Source of the DNA: an uncultured Acidovorax sp.
Lineage (GTDB): Bacteria > Pseudomonadota > Gammaproteobacteria > Burkholderiales > Burkholderiaceae_C
DNA length: 64,000 bases
Assembly: GCA_913774955.1 (NCBI GenBank)
Contig: CAJYKV010000008.1
Span: forward strand, 62,001 to 126,000
Direction of reading: 5' to 3'
Each line of letters opens with the position of its first letter. Position 1 is the first letter of the stretch. This document shows positions 61,445 to 64,000 of this stretch, in pieces. The notes under the pieces are model-generated. The model did no database searches. It was given only the letters and a program-made list of their open reading frames with translations, and had not been told where the DNA came from. The position numbers and the translations under genes were made by a program.

Positions 61445-62199
61445 CAGGGCTCCGTGCGGGCGGCTCCGTAGGCTTCGGGGTCGAGGCGGCGCATCTCGGC
61501 CTCGATCCAGGCCTCGACCTCGGCCATCAGCTCATCGGGCTTGCGCCCGGTGGAGGGAATCGGGCGGCCGACGGACACGTCCACCGTGCCGGGCCGCTTG
61601 ACGAAGGCCTTGCGCGGCCAGACCTTGGCCGAGGTGACGGCCACCGGCACCACGGGCACGCCGGCCTCGATCGCGAGCCGGGTTCCGCCGCTCTTGTAGT
61701 CGCCCTTCTCGCCGCGGGCCGTGCGGGTGCCCTCGGGGAACATGATGACCCAGGTGCCCCGGGCCAGGAGGGCGCGGCCCTGCTGCAGCACCTTCACGAA
61801 GGCGCGCGCGCGCTGGCTGCGGTCGATGTGGATCATGTCCAGGCTGCCGATGGACCAGCCGAAGAACGGGATCTGGAGCAGCTCCTTCTTGAAGACGTAG
61901 GCCAGGGGGCGCGGCATGATCGCCGGCATCAGGAAGGTCTCGTAGGTGGACTGGTGCTTCACCAGCAGCACCACGCCCTGGCCCGGGTCCTTCGGCAGGT
62001 GCTCCATGCCGGTGATGCGCGTGCGGATGCCCATGATCACGCGGGCCGCGTCGGTGCTGAGCTTGAGCCAGGCGCGGGCGATGCGGTAGCGGACGTGCGT
62101 GGGCGCACCGAACAGCCGGACCACGAGGATGGCGAGGGTGTAGGGGACCACGGTGAGGGCCATCCAGAGCAGATGGAGAACGGAGCGGATGAAGGCCAT
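61444..62199 (-). CDS. plsC: 1-acyl-sn-glycerol-3-phosphate acyltransferase PlsC
   Basis: A 251-residue membrane-bound acyltransferase. It has an N-terminal transmembrane helix, the HQSTYETFLMP (HX4E-type) motif and FPEGTRTARGEKG acceptor motif. It makes phosphatidic acid for phospholipid synthesis. It lies between gmhB and the YgjP-like gene in one direction. Confidence 0.92.
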   Translation of the reverse strand: MAFIRSVLHLLWMALTVVPYTLAILVVRLFGAPTHVRYRIARAWLKLSTDAARVIMGIRTRITGMEHLPKDPGQGVVLLVKHQSTYETFLMPAIMPRPLAYVFKKELLQIPFFGWSIGSLDMIHIDRSQRARAFVKVLQQGRALLARGTWVIMFPEGTRTARGEKGDYKSGGTRLAIEAGVPVVPVAVTSAKVWPRKAFVKRPGTVDVSVGRPIPSTGRKPDELMAEVEAWIEAEMRRLDPEAYGAARTEP

Positions 62200-62308
62200 G
62201 CGATGCGGAGTGAGGAAAAGGAGAGGATGCCGGGGTGTCGGGCCGCGGGCCGGGAGCGCCCGGCGCCGCAGGGTGGGAGGAAGGCCGGGCATCGGCCCGG
62301 CGCGTGCG

Positions 62309-62869
62309 TCAGCCTCCGCCGGACGGCGGCTTCGCCGGGGCGGCCAGGACGTGGTCCGCGAAGGCCGCGAGGCCCGCGTGGTGCAGCGTGCCCGGCGGCC
62401 AGGCGCCGGGCGCGCCGGCATCCGCTCCGTGCGCGCCCACGGCGTGCAGTCGCGCGCCGATGGCCGCACCGGCCTGCAGGTGCTCGGGGCAGCTGCCCAC
62501 CACGACCACGTCGCCGCCCTCCACGCCGTAGCGTTCGCGGATCTGCTCCATCAGCCCCGGTGCGGGCTTGCGGCAGGCGCAGCCCTCGTCGGGAGCGTGC
62601 GGGCAGTAGAAGATGGCCTCGATGCGCCCGCCCGCGGCGGCAAGCAGCCGGTGCATGCGCGCATGGATGGCATTGAGCGCGAGCACGTCGAACAGGCCGC
62701 GGCCCAGGCCGGGCTGGTTGGTGGCCACGGCCAGGTGCCAGCCCGCGTGGGTGAGGCGCGCCACGGCTTCCAGGGCCCCCGGCACGGGCACCCATTCGTC
62801 GGGCGAGGAGATGAAGCCCTCGCCGGGGGAGTTGAGCGTGCCGTCGCGGTCGAGGATGGCGAGTTTCAT
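62309..62869 (-). CDS. gmhB: D,D-heptose 1,7-bisphosphate phosphatase GmhB
   Basis: A 186-residue HAD phosphatase. It has the nucleophile motif LDRDGTLN (residues 6-13), and a zinc site CPHAPDEGCACRKP, which marks GmhB. It removes the 1-phosphate in ADP-heptose synthesis for the lipopolysaccharide core. Located after glyS as is usual in this group. Confidence 0.93.
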   Translation of the reverse strand: MKLAILDRDGTLNSPGEGFISSPDEWVPVPGALEAVARLTHAGWHLAVATNQPGLGRGLFDVLALNAIHARMHRLLAAAGGRIEAIFYCPHAPDEGCACRKPAPGLMEQIRERYGVEGGDVVVVGSCPEHLQAGAAIGARLHAVGAHGADAGAPGAWPPGTLHHAGLAAFADHVLAAPAKPPSGGG

Positions 62870-62877
62870 GCGCGCGA

Positions 62878-63555
62878 TTATGGAAGATGCGGCGCCGTGC
62901 CCGCCGAGGCCGCCGGCCCGGCGGGGCTCCAGCCCGTGGCGTAGAGGCCGCCGAAACGGCCCTGCGCCCACTGCAGGCGCAGCGCCTGGCCCGGCTGCCA
63001 GCCTGCGGCGGCGTCCGGCGGGAGCGTCGCCTGCCGCAGCAGCGGCGGCGGCGGCGCGTCAGGCCCGACGCCCTGCACCGCGCCGCCCCGGGTGGCTTCA
63101 CCGGCCTCCCAGCGCAGCACCACCTGGGTGCCTCCGGGCCCGCGCAGGCTGGCGGGCTGGGGACGCGTGCCGGCGACGGTCACGCGGGCATCGGGCAGCG
63201 GCTGCAGCAGGCGGGCGTCCCAGTGGCGCAGGGCGAGCGCCACGGCGCCGCCAGCGCAGGCCAGCACCCACAGCCCCAGGGCGATGCGGCGTGCGGCCGG
63301 ACGGCCCCAGCGGCGCGCCGCGCGGCGCAGCAGCCAGCCGGTGGCGGCCAGGACGGCAGCACCGGCACCGAACGCGGTAAGCGCCCATGCCGGGTCGCGG
63401 GTGCCGTCGAAGGGTGCGAGCGGCCACACGGCGGGCCCGGGCCAGCGGTCGGCGTGCCACTCCAGCAGCCAGCGCAGGCCCACGACCGCCGCGGGCGGCG
63501 CGAACAGCCACCACGCGGTGCGGGTGGCGCCGTCCGGGGCGGAGGTGGGCGGCAT
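62878..63555 (-). CDS. Membrane protein of unknown function
   Basis: A 225-residue protein with three likely transmembrane helices (about 14-32, 55-76, 90-110) and a soluble C-terminal domain of about 100 residues that is beta-rich and proline-containing. No known family was recognised. It lies between glyS and gmhB, nine bases upstream of gmhB, and is probably co-transcribed with both. Confidence 0.65.
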   Translation of the reverse strand: MPPTSAPDGATRTAWWLFAPPAAVVGLRWLLEWHADRWPGPAVWPLAPFDGTRDPAWALTAFGAGAAVLAATGWLLRRAARRWGRPAARRIALGLWVLACAGGAVALALRHWDARLLQPLPDARVTVAGTRPQPASLRGPGGTQVVLRWEAGEATRGGAVQGVGPDAPPPPLLRQATLPPDAAAGWQPGQALRLQWAQGRFGGLYATGWSPAGPAASAGTAPHLP

Positions 63556-63602
63556 GGCCTCAGTCCGTGGTCGCTCGCGCTGCGCGGGGGGCGCCGGCGC
63601 GC

Positions 63603-64000
63603 TCAGGCGACGGCCAGGCGCGAGAGATCGGCCACGCGGTTCATCGCCACGTGCAGGCTCTGCAGCAGGCCCTGGCGGTTGAGGCGCAGGTCCAGCTCCT
63701 CGGCGTTGACCATCACGTCGTCGAAGAACGCATCGACGGGCGCGCGCAGCACGGCCAGCGTCTGCAGGCTGCCCGTGTAGTCGCCGCGGGCGTAGAGCGC
63801 ATCGGCTTCGGGCACGAAGCGCTGCAGGGCGGCGTACAGGTCCTTTTCGGCCTGCTCGCGCAGCAGCTCGGGGTTGACGTGCGCGTCCACGTCGCCGGCC
63901 TTCTTGAGGATGTTGGTGACGCGCTTGTTGGCCGCGGCGAGCGCCGGGGCCTCGGGCAGCGCGGCGAACGCGCGCACGGCGGCGAGCTGCTTGCCGACCA
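63603..64000 (-). CDS. glyS: Glycyl-tRNA synthetase beta subunit, C-terminal part
   Basis: The frame stays open to the right edge, so only the last 132 codons of the gene are present. The segment matches the anticodon-binding C-terminus of GlyS (KRVTNILKKAGDVDAHVNP and APVDAFFDDVMVNAEELDLRLNRQGLL). With GlyQ it charges tRNA-Gly. The gene starts beyond the window. Confidence 0.93.
   Translation of the reverse strand, partial: VGKQLAAVRAFAALPEAPALAAANKRVTNILKKAGDVDAHVNPELLREQAEKDLYAALQRFVPEADALYARGDYTGSLQTLAVLRAPVDAFFDDVMVNAEELDLRLNRQGLLQSLHVAMNRVADLSRLAVA

Noticed and set aside
1-64000. tRNA or rRNA genes
   Set aside because: None was recognised by reading; a covariance-model scan would be decisive.

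Overview
The window is a GC-rich (about two-thirds G+C), gene-dense chromosomal segment from a betaproteobacterium. Gene content and order point to Comamonadaceae, most probably Acidovorax/Paracidovorax. This is inferred from Bug/TctC binding proteins, a TctDE-like two-component pair, argB next to a slmA-type regulator, a glyS-gmhB-plsC-YgjP order, and a compact gspEFGHIJKLMCD type II secretion operon. No tRNA, rRNA, CRISPR array, transposase or prophage gene was seen. Both ends cut genes: a HAD phosphatase at the left and glyS at the right.

Layout. 1-15 kb is mostly transport: two orphan Bug solute receptors, the gltIJKL glutamate/aspartate ABC importer with a second GltI-like receptor and a HypT-like LysR regulator, a complete TRAP transporter (dctQ-dctM-dctP), an Atm1-type ABC exporter, a YciA-like thioesterase and a bactofilin. 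15-24 kb is a one-direction fatty-acid beta-oxidation block: TetR regulator, acyl-CoA dehydrogenase, DUF2147 protein, FadB/FadN-type bifunctional enzyme, hotdog thioesterase, thiolase, TesB-like thioesterase and a probable delta3,delta2-enoyl-CoA isomerase. 24.5-28.5 kb holds slmA-like, tctE-like, tctD-like and argB.

28.5-41 kb is a cell-surface polysaccharide and surface-protein region. It contains a WecA-type initiating transferase, a GT2 glycosyltransferase, a 1279-residue methyltransferase/coiled-coil/two-glycosyltransferase fusion, a methyltransferase, an LpxL-like acyltransferase with a variant active site, Wzt and Wzm, a parvulin, and a probably highly expressed secreted surface protein. 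41.6-53 kb is a complete type II secretion operon closed by a small lipoprotein gene and a strong terminator. 53-56.6 kb is rfbBDAC for dTDP-L-rhamnose, a likely sugar donor for the polysaccharide. 56.9-64 kb is mixed housekeeping: TetR, a helical-repeat protein, coaX, a Kbp-like LysM protein, rhodanese, YgjP-like peptidase, plsC, gmhB, a membrane protein and glyS.

The most interesting part is 28.5-53 kb. A methyltransferase linked by a coiled coil to polymerising glycosyltransferases, together with a Wzt that has a long C-terminal domain, suggests an ABC-exported glycan capped by methylation, as in the WbdD/Wzt systems. Here the capping and polymerising modules appear to sit on one chain. 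It lies beside an abundant surface protein, a periplasmic foldase and a type II secretion machine whose GspC, GspL and GspD share a TFGG peptide motif. A functional link between these parts is inference from gene order.
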